Program-made: the position numbers and the translations under genes
Shown: piece after piece, positions 1-7,144 of the stretch
Layout of the letters: each line of letters begins with the position of its first letter
How positions within the stretch are numbered: the stretch's first letter is position 1
The notes under the pieces: generated by a model
The model's database searches: none
The model's input: the letters and a program-made list of their open reading frames with translations, nothing else
What the model was told of the DNA's origin: nothing
Assembly: GCA_018222605.1 (NCBI GenBank)
Contig: JAAEZZ010000012.1
Span: forward strand, 83,826-147,825
Direction: 5' to 3'
From: Alphaproteobacteria bacterium
GTDB lineage: Bacteria; Pseudomonadota; Alphaproteobacteria; Caulobacterales; Hyphomonadaceae
DNA length: 64,000 nt

Positions 1-10
1 AAATAGGTGG

Positions 11-40
11 CCCCAATTTTATCCACCCCGGCGCGCCAGT
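11..40 (-). repeat. Dispersed repeat copy 1 (diverged)
   Basis: Read on the minus strand this matches the core TGGCGCRCCGGGG of the repeat seen at 501-539, 591-632, 2271-2311 and 4544-4574. The match then drifts. The window edge is only 10 bases away, so the full extent cannot be seen. An insertion-sequence end was considered for the flanking bases but is not supported. Confidence 0.4.
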
Positions 41-61
41 TTTTCCTTGTTGGGCGAGCAG

Positions 62-406
62 CTAAGGGAGGGCTCGCGCATGAGTATTGGGAGCGGACCG
101 TACGCAAGCACCCAGATGCCAAAGCGTAAAAACATCATTCACTTCATCTTGAACGATTTGACGCGCCTAATCTCGAGTCATTTTGTGGATCTTGAGATGG
201 CGCTCGTAATCAGTATGCCGATGCCGGATGTGCGTATGCACAGCTATAGAAACAGCCGTCACGATACGCGTCCTTTTTGTCCAACTGCGATCTGTGACCC
301 AAGCGACAATCTCATCAATGCTCTCTTCAGGACAAAACGGAAAATGCTTAGCCATCGTCTGGACGATGTGCACGCGATCATACTTTTTCACCGACTTACT
401 CATCAC
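62..406 (-). pseudogene. DUF2293-like gene with in-frame amber stop
   Basis: The reading frame starts at GTG 406 or ATG 403 and runs to a stop at 167-169 (TAG). It continues in the same frame to a second stop at 62-64. The part before the first stop ends in IRHRHTDYE followed by MTRD, and the part after it begins ARQIVQDEVNDVFTLW. Together these resemble the end of DUF2293 proteins as I remember them (HTDYD, then an EAR helix, then a tryptophan). Reading TAG as a mutated GAG restores the expected residue. DUF2293 has no known function. The family call is from memory and moderate; the stop codon is directly visible. An artefact of sequencing or a truncated but stable 79-residue protein are alternatives. 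Confidence 0.55.
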
Positions 407-500
407 TGCTATCGTCGCCTGTTCTAAGCAAAGAAGTTGCTACGAGAAAGGATGGGAATCAACTTGTCGCCGAGACGGGTCTCAGGATTGCGATAAGATA

Positions 501-539
501 CCAGTTCTTCTCTTCACCTGCCCCGGTGCGCCATTCCCC
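501..539 (-). repeat. Dispersed repeat copy 2
   Basis: On the minus strand it reads GGGAATGGCGCACCGGGG followed by CAGGTGAAGAGAAGAACTGG. It shares about 28 aligned bases with copies at 591-632 and 2271-2311. In one frame it encodes LFGEWRTGAGEEKNWYL. Confidence 0.6.
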
Positions 540-590
540 AAATAAGCGAGAATCTTGTGGGAGATTCCCTTATCTCTTCACCGTGACGAC

Positions 591-632
591 GTAGATGTTC
601 CCCTCTTCACCTTCTTGGGTGCGCCATTCGCC
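591..632 (-). repeat. Dispersed repeat copy 3
   Basis: On the minus strand it encodes VLGEWRTQEGEEGNIYVV and then a stop codon shortly after (TAA at about 570). The core GAATGGCGCACC is shared exactly with copy 2, 50 bases away. The upstream frame is closed by TGA four codons before the repeat, so this is a fragment and not an intact gene. Confidence 0.6.
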
Positions 633-780
633 TAGAACGCGATTTTCATTTCATAGTTTCCCCAGTCGGGTCTGTGACGACATCAGACGGCTGAGAGGCA
701 GGAATCCGCCGACAATAGACGTTCACGGCGAGGCTCATGAGTTAGTCGAACATGCTGGACTTTCCATGCTGCACGAATGT

Positions 781-1155
781 TCAGGCGAACAGTTTCTTGC
801 TCAAGAGAATGTCGACTTTCTGCACATGCGCCAGTTTCGACAGAATTGAATTCATGCGTTCGACATCCCTGAAAATCTCGCCGCCGCCGCCAGCGATGTG
901 CGCATCGCGACCGGCAATATCCGGGAAGACCTCATAAATAGCAAAGCTGGTTTCAGAGAGCTGAACGGCATACCAAGGGCCGGTCGCGGGCTCTGTTTCT
1001 ACGCACTCGCGAATATCTGCCAGCATGCGGATCACTTCCTGCTCCTTGCCTGGCTTGGCCTCGATCAAGATGAGGAAGGCTTTCGGACCGTCGGCGCCGT
1101 CCTTGCCCGTCATTTTCACGCCTTCGTGGCGGTCTGCTCCATTCGCGTCAGCCAT
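781..1155 (-). CDS. Antibiotic-biosynthesis-monooxygenase (ABM/YgiN-type) domain protein
   Basis: The 124-residue protein has the small ferredoxin-like alpha/beta fold pattern of ABM-domain proteins. The strand FLILIEAKPGKEQEVIRML is followed by a central stretch with WYAVQLSETSFAIYEVF and a helix containing DAHIAGG. Relatives include YgiN-type quinol monooxygenases and many uncharacterised cytosolic oxygenases that use no cofactor. The substrate cannot be inferred. The start at 1155 has a clear AAGGAG about nine bases upstream; a second methionine at residue 15 is possible because the first 14 residues lie outside the domain. It is divergent from an AraC-type regulator with 137 bases between them, which makes control by that regulator plausible. 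Confidence 0.75.
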   Translation of the reverse strand: MADANGADRHEGVKMTGKDGADGPKAFLILIEAKPGKEQEVIRMLADIRECVETEPATGPWYAVQLSETSFAIYEVFPDIAGRDAHIAGGGGEIFRDVERMNSILSKLAHVQKVDILLSKKLFA

Positions 1156-1292
1156 TTTCCATCTCCTTATATCTGTCGTGCCGGATTGCCTCCCCCGATC
1201 CTATGCATTCCCGGGATATGTGGGGGCCTCAAACCCCGCTATTTTTGCCTATTCCTCCGGAATTTTTTGCACCGCCGGGCGTCTTGCAATAG

Positions 1293-2183
1293 ATGAAATG
1301 GATGAATGTAGCGCTGACCGCAGCCATAGATCGCTTCACGCGGGTCCATGCCGACGCCGATGGGATCGCCCGCACACGCATTCCCGGCATGACACTCTTT
1401 CGCGCGACGGGCACTCGCGATGTCAAATATGCAATCGAGCGTCCGCTGGTCTGCCTGGTGACGCAGGGCGCCAAGCATGTGACCACGGGCGGGATGTCTT
1501 TGACTGTTGCCGCTGGCGATTCGATGATTGTTTCGTCAAACACTCCAACGCTTACTCGCATCACCAAGGCGGAACAGCGCGCGCCCTACCTGTCATTCTC
1601 GCTCCGGCTTGACCCGGCTTTGATTGCCGATTGCCGGGCCGAAATGAGCACGTCGCCGGGCCTTGCCTGTCCGGTAGCGCCACAGTGCACCGATGATGAG
1701 GTGTCGGATGTGGCGCTGCGCATGATAAACTTGCATGATCGTCCTGACTCTCTGCCGGTGCTGCAGGCATCGCTGGTTCGGGAAATGCATCACTGGCTGC
1801 TGGCAGGGCGCCACGGGGAGGCGATTGCCCATCTCGGCTTTCCCGACAACCAAACGGCGCGCATCGCCCGCGCCATCAAGGTCATCCGCGCGGAGTTCGC
1901 ATCGGCCATTTCGGTAGAGCGGTTGGCCGACGTGGCGGGGATGAGCCCCTCCACCTTCCACCATCATTTCCGGGCGCAGACCTCGCTATCGCCGCTCCAA
2001 TTTCAAAAGCAGCTGCGCCTGATTGAAGCCCGGCGACTAATGCTGGCCAAGGGCCAGACGTCCAGTACGGCCGCCTTTGCGGTCGGATATGCGAGCGTAC
2101 AGCAGTTCACGCGGGAATATCGGCGCCTCTTCGGTCTTCCACCCGTGCGCGAGACTAAAAAGGCGCGTAGCGTAACCCAGTAA
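1293..2183 (+). CDS. AraC-family transcriptional regulator (AraC_N type)
   Basis: The 296-residue protein has an N-terminal AraC_N-type cupin sensor domain (about residues 25-170) with RPLVCLVTQGAKHV and AAGDSMIVSS. The C-terminal double helix-turn-helix spans about residues 195-290, with SVERLADVAGMSPSTFHHHF as first recognition unit and AFAVGYASVQQFTREYRRLF as second. This is the YqhC-like branch, whose members often control a neighbouring oxidoreductase gene. The divergent ABM protein at 781-1155 is the likely target (inference). Length is normal for the family. I see no strong ribosome-binding site before the chosen ATG; internal methionines occur too late to preserve the sensor domain. 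Confidence 0.85.
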   Translation: MKWMNVALTAAIDRFTRVHADADGIARTRIPGMTLFRATGTRDVKYAIERPLVCLVTQGAKHVTTGGMSLTVAAGDSMIVSSNTPTLTRITKAEQRAPYLSFSLRLDPALIADCRAEMSTSPGLACPVAPQCTDDEVSDVALRMINLHDRPDSLPVLQASLVREMHHWLLAGRHGEAIAHLGFPDNQTARIARAIKVIRAEFASAISVERLADVAGMSPSTFHHHFRAQTSLSPLQFQKQLRLIEARRLMLAKGQTSSTAAFAVGYASVQQFTREYRRLFGLPPVRETKKARSVTQ

Positions 2184-2270
2184 AATGTCTGAAGGAAAAT
2201 GTGTCCAATGACAGCTCTTTCTGAATATGCCAGTGGACCAGTCTGCAGCTGATTAGGTCTTCGGGATAAT

Positions 2271-2311
2271 CACGCACCAGTTCCCATCTTCACCTTCCCC
2301 GGTGCGCCACC
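2271..2311 (-). repeat. Dispersed repeat copy 4
   Basis: On the minus strand this reads RWRTGEGEDGNWCVIIPKT then a stop codon. The nucleotide core TGGCGCACCGGGGAAGGTGA matches copy 2 with few differences. It lies in the short gap between the AraC gene and the end of the LysR gene; the frame upstream is closed by TGA about 12 codons earlier. Confidence 0.6.
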
Positions 2312-2381
2312 TTCTTAAAAAATCAAAATTTTTCAAAAATCTTCAAGCCATGCTCGTTTCTGATCGAGCACGATTTGAATC

Positions 2382-3278
2382 TCAATTGGCACGGCAAGTC
2401 TCAATGAAGGCCCGCAAAGGGGTGGGTGTGAGGCGGCTAGGATAGTATAAACGCGGCCCCTCTTGATGGCACCAGCAATCTGCGAGGACCGGAACAAGGG
2501 TTCCAGCCGCAAAGTCATCTTCAAGCCAATTGCGGAACATCCCGATAATGCCTAATCCGGCCCGGGCATAACTCAGCCCGGTGTTCATGGCGTTCACGCT
2601 GATCGTAAGCCGCGTGACCGGTTCCACTCTGATCGTCTCATCCCCGTTTTTCAGCATCCATGGCAGAAGTGGTCCACCATGAAACCGATATCGGATCGCG
2701 TCGTGAAGTGTCAGCTCACCAGGGCTCTGCGGGCAGCCTCGCTCCTCCAGATAGGCAGGCGCCGCCGCCAGCGCGATCTGCTGGACGTACGGGCCGATGG
2801 GAATGGAGACCATGTCCTTTTCCAAAGAGGCGCCATACCGGATGCCTGCATCGCATCCCGACGCGACGATATCGACCAGGTCGTTCTCGACCACGATCTC
2901 GACCTCCACCTCAGGATGTTTGCGCTGAAATTTCGTAAGAATAGGAGGCAGGATATCCGGCATGACAGCGCCGGGAACGTTCAGCTTCAACCGACCCCTT
3001 ACCCGACCTGTGGAATTCGCCGTTTCTATACAGGCCTGGTCCACCTCGGCCAAAAGTGGAGCAATGCGGTCTGCCAAGGCACGTCCCTGTTCAGTGGCTC
3101 GGACGCTTCGCGTTGTGCGCACGAGAAGCGGCGCACCGAGTTTGGCCTCGATCCGCGATACTGTGGTGCTGACCTTCGAAGGCGCGACGCCCAGACGTTT
3201 GGCCGCCGCTCGGAAGCCGCCTTCGTTGAGAACCGCTAGAAACACCCGGAGATCATTCGGCGGAACATTGTTCTTCAT
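2382..3278 (-). CDS. LysR-family transcriptional regulator
   Basis: The 298-residue protein has a classic LysR winged helix-turn-helix at residues 5-63 (DLRVFLAVLNEGGFRAAAKRLGVAPS, then VSTTVSRIEAKLG). A substrate-binding domain follows, containing GRLKLNVPG, DAGIRYG and a C-terminal GLGIIGMF. An upstream TTG at 3314 is in frame but adds residues outside the fold, so ATG at 3278 is preferred. That ATG is the exact centre of a perfect 20-bp palindrome. The gene is divergent from an NmrA-type reductase at 3401, the usual arrangement for LysR control of its neighbour. The domain structure is clear; the effector is unknown. Confidence 0.88.
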   Translation of the reverse strand: MKNNVPPNDLRVFLAVLNEGGFRAAAKRLGVAPSKVSTTVSRIEAKLGAPLLVRTTRSVRATEQGRALADRIAPLLAEVDQACIETANSTGRVRGRLKLNVPGAVMPDILPPILTKFQRKHPEVEVEIVVENDLVDIVASGCDAGIRYGASLEKDMVSIPIGPYVQQIALAAAPAYLEERGCPQSPGELTLHDAIRYRFHGGPLLPWMLKNGDETIRVEPVTRLTISVNAMNTGLSYARAGLGIIGMFRNWLEDDFAAGTLVPVLADCWCHQEGPRLYYPSRLTPTPLRAFIETCRAN

Positions 3279-3287
3279 GAAGAACAA
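3268..3287. promoter_or_regulatory. Perfect 20-bp palindrome over the lysR start codon
   Basis: TTGTTCTTCATGAAGAACAA is its own reverse complement, and its centre falls in the start codon of the LysR gene (ATG at 3276-3278 on the minus strand). It sits between the two divergent genes. It could be an autoregulatory operator; in RNA it could also form a hairpin hiding the start codon. LysR sites usually contain T-N11-A dyads with a gap, and this one has no gap, so assignment to this LysR protein is an inference. Confidence 0.5.
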
Positions 3288-3400
3288 CTTATTCCAAATT
3301 CTGCGGATTATCAAAGGTTGGGAGAACAGTCAGTCTAGATTCCAAGCCCACAATCAGGTGGCGCAGCTCGCCCCGATACACACTTTGAGGAGACCAATTC

Positions 3401-4264
3401 GTGTTGATCGTTACAGGTGCCTCCGGCCAACTCGGCCGCAAGATCATCGACAATCTATTACTGCATACACCCGCCGAACGCATCGGCGTCAGCGTCCGCG
3501 ATCCCGCGAGAGTCGCGGATCTTTCAGCGCTTGGCGTCCGGGTGCGCCGGGGGGATTACGACCATCCCGAGAGCCTAGTCCATGCCTGGGAGGGGGCGGA
3601 ACGCCTGCTGCTTGTTTCCTCAAACGCCGCTGCGACGGGAGGCGATCCGTTGAAGCAGCACGCTGCGGCGCTGGCGGCGGCGCGTGAGGTTGAAGTCAAA
3701 CGGGTCCTCTACACGAGTCAGGTGTCCAGCTCTGCAACCTCTCATTTCCCGCCCGGCCGAGATCATGCCGCCACGGAGAAAATGCTGGCGGAATCAGGTC
3801 TGGCCTGGACCGCCTTACGCCACGGTTTCTACGCGGCAAGCGCGCTCATGATGAATGCCCGTGGCTTGGAAGCGGGGACAATTGCTGCGCCACAGGACGG
3901 CAAAGTCGCTTGGACGACTCATAACGATTTGGCCGCCATCGACGCCGCCCTGCTGGCAGGGGTCGAAGTGATCGACGGCCCGACGCCGCCGCTCACTGGC
4001 GGCGAGGCGCTGGACCTTGCCGATCTTGCACGCTTGGCGAGTGTGATCACGGGCAAAGCGATTTCCCGAACATTCATTAGCGAGAAGGAGATGGAAGCGA
4101 ATGCCCAAAGGAGCAACGTTCCCGAAGGCTCCGTAGCAGTCATGCTCGGATACTATCGTGCAGCACGAGCGGGCGAATTCGAAACCGTTGATCCGACGCT
4201 TGGCAAGATCCTTGGTCGCGCGCCGGAGAGTATGCACGTCTTTCTGAAGGCAAACCTGAGGTGA
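3401..4264 (+). CDS. NmrA/QOR2-type NAD(P)-binding reductase
   Basis: The 287-residue protein begins with a Rossmann dinucleotide motif TGASGQLGRKI (residues 5-15). It lacks the Tyr-x3-Lys catalytic pair of classical SDRs and has the layout of atypical SDRs of the NmrA/QOR2 group: a VRDPAR segment binding the cofactor phosphate, RGDYDHPESL, then LLLVSS. Such proteins are quinone reductases or redox sensors; the substrate here is unknown. GTG at 3401 is the start, with GAGGAG upstream at a good spacing. The divergent LysR gene is the probable regulator. Confidence 0.82.
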   Translation: MLIVTGASGQLGRKIIDNLLLHTPAERIGVSVRDPARVADLSALGVRVRRGDYDHPESLVHAWEGAERLLLVSSNAAATGGDPLKQHAAALAAAREVEVKRVLYTSQVSSSATSHFPPGRDHAATEKMLAESGLAWTALRHGFYAASALMMNARGLEAGTIAAPQDGKVAWTTHNDLAAIDAALLAGVEVIDGPTPPLTGGEALDLADLARLASVITGKAISRTFISEKEMEANAQRSNVPEGSVAVMLGYYRAARAGEFETVDPTLGKILGRAPESMHVFLKANLR

Positions 4265-4575
4265 ATTTGGTGTTGGCTTCAGCCTCATTACGACGAACAG
4301 GAATGTCCGCGTAGCGAACTCCGCCAGGTAAGGCGCGTGATCATCGACTGAGCGTCAGTCGAGCGAGTTGGGAAACCCTATCGCGCAATTGTGTAGCGGC
4401 GGCCCAGTTGGCGCTCAGCGCTATCGTTTCCGCTGCTACTGAGAGCCTGATTTTCCTGTCGACGCGGGGCGATAGCCTTCGCCTCAAGAGCGCCCTGACT
4501 GGGAGCTAGCGAGCAAAGAGAGATTAACAGTCGCCAGGGCAAACAGGTTCTATCTACCCGCTTCCCGGCGCGCCC
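4265..4575. other. Intergenic segment with a degenerate repeat
   Basis: There is no supported gene. One frame on the plus strand stays open from about 4313 to 4510 but has no start codon with a ribosome-binding site and no recognisable family. The right end carries the fifth repeat copy. It appears to be decayed sequence. Confidence 0.4.
4544..4574 (-). repeat. Dispersed repeat copy 5 (most diverged)
   Basis: On the minus strand GGCGCGCCGGGAAGCGGGTA aligns to the core of copy 4 with several changes. It lies directly after the stop codon of the MarR gene. Copies 2 to 5 all follow or sit beside 3' ends of minus-strand genes. Confidence 0.4.
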
Positions 4576-5058
4576 TTATTTCTCTGTTTGGTCGAGTTCG
4601 CCTATGTCGAGCACGGGGGCGGCGTCCAGGGTTTCGGCGTCGAGCAGGGTGACGGCGTGTTCCAGGGCGGAAACGAGCATGGATTGCTGCCAGTCCGGCA
4701 AGATGTCGAAGCGTTTGGAGAATGTCTTGTGCAGCGGATCAGGAGCTTCAGCGAGAGCGGCCTGACCGGGTGGCAACAGACGCAGCCAGACGCGGCGGCG
4801 GTCGGTATCACAGCGCCACCGCGCAATCATTCCGCGCGCTTCCAATTTGTCGATAAGGCTGGTTATTGTGGCATGCTTAAGCTGTGTCGCCTCTGCCACA
4901 TGGCCTGCGGACAGGTCTTCGCCTTCTGCCAGCATGCGCAAGACGGTCAATTGCGAGGGCGTCAGCCCGGCTGTCTGGGCCAGCCGTTTTGAGGCTATCT
5001 CTGTCATGCGCTGAATCTTGCGCAGGGCGGTGAGGGCGTCATCTGATCGTGAGGTCAC
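4576..5058 (-). CDS. MarR-family transcriptional regulator
   Basis: The 160-residue winged-helix protein has TAGLTPSQLTVLRMLAEGE, then a recognition helix within ATQLKHATITSLIDKLEARG and a wing RCDTDRRRVWLRLLPPGQAAL. MarR proteins bind short palindromes as dimers and release DNA on binding a small ligand or on oxidation. The start is GTG at 5058, 11 bases after the stop of the upstream TPR-sulfotransferase, so both are probably one transcript. Control of that operon or of the TonB receptor upstream is possible but not shown. Confidence 0.88.
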   Translation of the reverse strand: MTSRSDDALTALRKIQRMTEIASKRLAQTAGLTPSQLTVLRMLAEGEDLSAGHVAEATQLKHATITSLIDKLEARGMIARWRCDTDRRRVWLRLLPPGQAALAEAPDPLHKTFSKRFDILPDWQQSMLVSALEHAVTLLDAETLDAAPVLDIGELDQTEK

Positions 5059-5069
5059 ACGCGCGAACC

Positions 5070-7061
5070 TTATTGGGGCGCGAGGTCTGGCCCCAGCGCG
5101 GCTTTCAATGGCTCCAGATGTGCCTCATAGGGGCGCCATTGTTCAAGTCCGCTTTTGTTGATGGGGCGTCGCACCTGTTCGGAACTGGCTGTGCGCACAG
5201 CCCGGTCTGTCTTGTGGAAGTCGACACAGGCCGCATCGAAGGGCAGGCCGCAATAGTCCAGAATGCGCCGCACCTGGCTTTCCAGATCATCCAGTACGTC
5301 TTCATGCTGAACCCTCAGAATGCGGTCTTCCGGCAAGACGCGGTCCCAATGGTCCATCAGATCGACATAGCCGCGATAATAATGGCCGATGTCATCCAGG
5401 CTGTAGGTGAACTCCTGCCCTTCCGCAAAGAGCTGTTTATAGCCAGACCAACAGCAATCCATCGGGTTACGTCGGGCATCGATGATCCTGGCATTTGGCA
5501 GGATAAGATGAATCAGGCCGATATGGCGGAAATTGTTCGGCATCTTGTCTGTGAAGAAGGGCGCCCCCTGCCGGTGGATACGGGTCGTTTCGATATATTC
5601 CTCACCCAGCGCTTTCAAATCCTTCGCAGACAATTCGTGCAGGACGCGGGGATAGCGCTCGCGATCCGTCAGCTGTTTCCGACCGCGAAGGCGATGTGCC
5701 AGTGACAGGATGTTCGGCAGTTCCAGCGTACCATCCACCTGAGGGTGGGAAGCGAGGACCTGCTCGATCAGGGTGGAGCCTGCGCGGGGCAGCCCCAGAA
5801 TGAAGATCGGGTCCGGGGCTGGACACCCCTTACCACTCTGAGCCTTAAAAAGATCCTGTGTGCAGATGGATTTCTGTAAGTCGAACTCTGCCTGCATCTG
5901 CTCGGTGGTGTAGCGCACGGTTTGATGTTTCAGCGCGTTGCCCAACGCATAAGCTTCAAAGGCCTTATTATGGTTCTTGCGGTCTTCATGCGCCTTGCCC
6001 AGCGCAAAGGCGATGTGAATGCGGGACATGTGGTCAATATCAGGCGAGGCGGCTTGCGCCTCCATGCGCGTCAGTTCCTCTTCGCTGAAAGCATAGGTCT
6101 TCAGATTTGCAAGGCCATACCAGGCGTCGCCTTGCCCCGGAGCAACTTTCGTCGCCGCGCGGTAGGAGGCAATGGCATCTTCCGTACGGCCATAGGTTTT
6201 CAGGGCATGTCCGCGGGAGACCAGTGTCGCCGGGTCTTCCGGTAAGGCTTTCAGGATACGGTCAAAATAGTCGAGTGCGGTTTCATAATCACCCGCCTGC
6301 ATACTTTCGATGGCGTAGTGCGATTGGAAGACGGGATTGCCCGGCTCCCGGGCCATCAGGATCTTTGCCTGCTCCAGCGCGTCTGAGAATTTCTGCCGTT
6401 TGCGCAGCACCTGAATATAGTCGAGCCGCAGCTGGATATTGTCGGGATCCAGCTCGACGGCGCTTTCGAGAAGGAATTCTGCGTCTTCCTGCACCCCAAG
6501 GCGCGTACCGATATCGGCAAGCAGGCGCATACCCTCCACATGGGTCGGGTTCTTGCGCAGGAATGCGCGGGCGATTTCCTCTGCCCGGAAGACGCGCCCC
6601 TCATGGATGTGGTTCGTCACCGCCAGCAATTCGCGTGGCAGGCCCTGAAGCCGCACGGCCTGAGCTTTTGCATTTGTTGCCGCCTCCACGCGGCCGGCCT
6701 GGTCATTCAGTTCTGCCTGCGCTGTCCAGCTGGCGATGAGGGAAGGATTGTAGCGTGTGGCGCGCTCGAACGCAGCCAGAGCGCCAGGGGCATCACCCAG
6801 CTTGCGCCGAAGGTGCCCCTCTTCCTGATAGGCCCGGCCATAATCCGGTGACGCCGCTTTCAATTCCGCAAGACGGTCAAACGCATCATCATGCCGGTTC
6901 TCATAGCGCGCGCAGACCGCCGCCATATAGAGCGCGTCCCGGTGTCCCGGATGGCCGGCAAGCACATCTGCCGTGATCTGTCTGGCCCTGGCAAAATCTC
7001 CGGCCTGCATGGCCTTTTGTGCCTGACGAAGATCGGTTTCCGGATCAGTTGCAGCGGTCAT
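5070..7061 (-). CDS. TPR-repeat sulfotransferase family protein (copy A)
   Basis: In the 663-residue protein, residues 1 to about 370 are TPR-like helical pairs (for example ALYMAAVCARYENRHDDAF and DYFDRILKALPEDPATLV). A sulfotransferase domain follows. PIFILGLPRAGSTLIEQ, near residue 415-430, is the 5'-phosphosulfate loop for PAPS. DARRNPMDCCWSGYKQLF matches the 3'-phosphate-binding region. The architecture is shared with tyrosylprotein-sulfotransferase-like bacterial proteins; the acceptor is unknown. No signal peptide is evident. A close paralogue lies at 15017-16999. The gene is followed by marR and preceded by a strong terminator, so it heads its own unit. Confidence 0.85.
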   Translation of the reverse strand: MTAATDPETDLRQAQKAMQAGDFARARQITADVLAGHPGHRDALYMAAVCARYENRHDDAFDRLAELKAASPDYGRAYQEEGHLRRKLGDAPGALAAFERATRYNPSLIASWTAQAELNDQAGRVEAATNAKAQAVRLQGLPRELLAVTNHIHEGRVFRAEEIARAFLRKNPTHVEGMRLLADIGTRLGVQEDAEFLLESAVELDPDNIQLRLDYIQVLRKRQKFSDALEQAKILMAREPGNPVFQSHYAIESMQAGDYETALDYFDRILKALPEDPATLVSRGHALKTYGRTEDAIASYRAATKVAPGQGDAWYGLANLKTYAFSEEELTRMEAQAASPDIDHMSRIHIAFALGKAHEDRKNHNKAFEAYALGNALKHQTVRYTTEQMQAEFDLQKSICTQDLFKAQSGKGCPAPDPIFILGLPRAGSTLIEQVLASHPQVDGTLELPNILSLAHRLRGRKQLTDRERYPRVLHELSAKDLKALGEEYIETTRIHRQGAPFFTDKMPNNFRHIGLIHLILPNARIIDARRNPMDCCWSGYKQLFAEGQEFTYSLDDIGHYYRGYVDLMDHWDRVLPEDRILRVQHEDVLDDLESQVRRILDYCGLPFDAACVDFHKTDRAVRTASSEQVRRPINKSGLEQWRPYEAHLEPLKAALGPDLAPQ

Positions 7062-7087
7062 CAGCTAATCATACGCTCCCATGAATG

Positions 7088-7120
7088 AAAAAACAGCGCC
7101 CTGAAGCTGTCAGGACGCTG
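7088..7120 (-). terminator. Rho-independent terminator of the TonB receptor gene
   Basis: On the minus strand an 11-bp stem with one mismatch (CAGCGTCCTGA / TCAGGGCGCTG, loop CAGCT) is followed by six T residues. It lies 25 bases past the receptor stop codon and before the TPR-sulfotransferase gene. Confidence 0.85.
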
Positions 7121-7144
7121 TCGTTGGATCAAGTCGTGTCTGAC

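Larger units (their letters stand above)
407..780. other. Gene-poor segment with repeat copies
   Basis: No convincing gene is visible here. The segment contains two copies of the dispersed repeat (501-539 and 591-632). In the minus frame each encodes a tail of the type GEWRTxxGEExN, and the frame in the second is closed a few codons later. Upstream stops lie within about 10 codons of the second copy. The segment looks like decayed coding sequence or repeat insertions. Confidence 0.5.

Noticed and set aside
1..60. Possible insertion-sequence end (TGGCCCCAATTTTATCC pattern as in some IS21-type termini)
   Set aside because: No transposase fragment and no second terminus in view; the bases fit the dispersed repeat at least as well.
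4313..4510. Open frame on the plus strand between the NmrA and marR genes
   Set aside because: No start codon with a ribosome-binding site and no recognisable motif.
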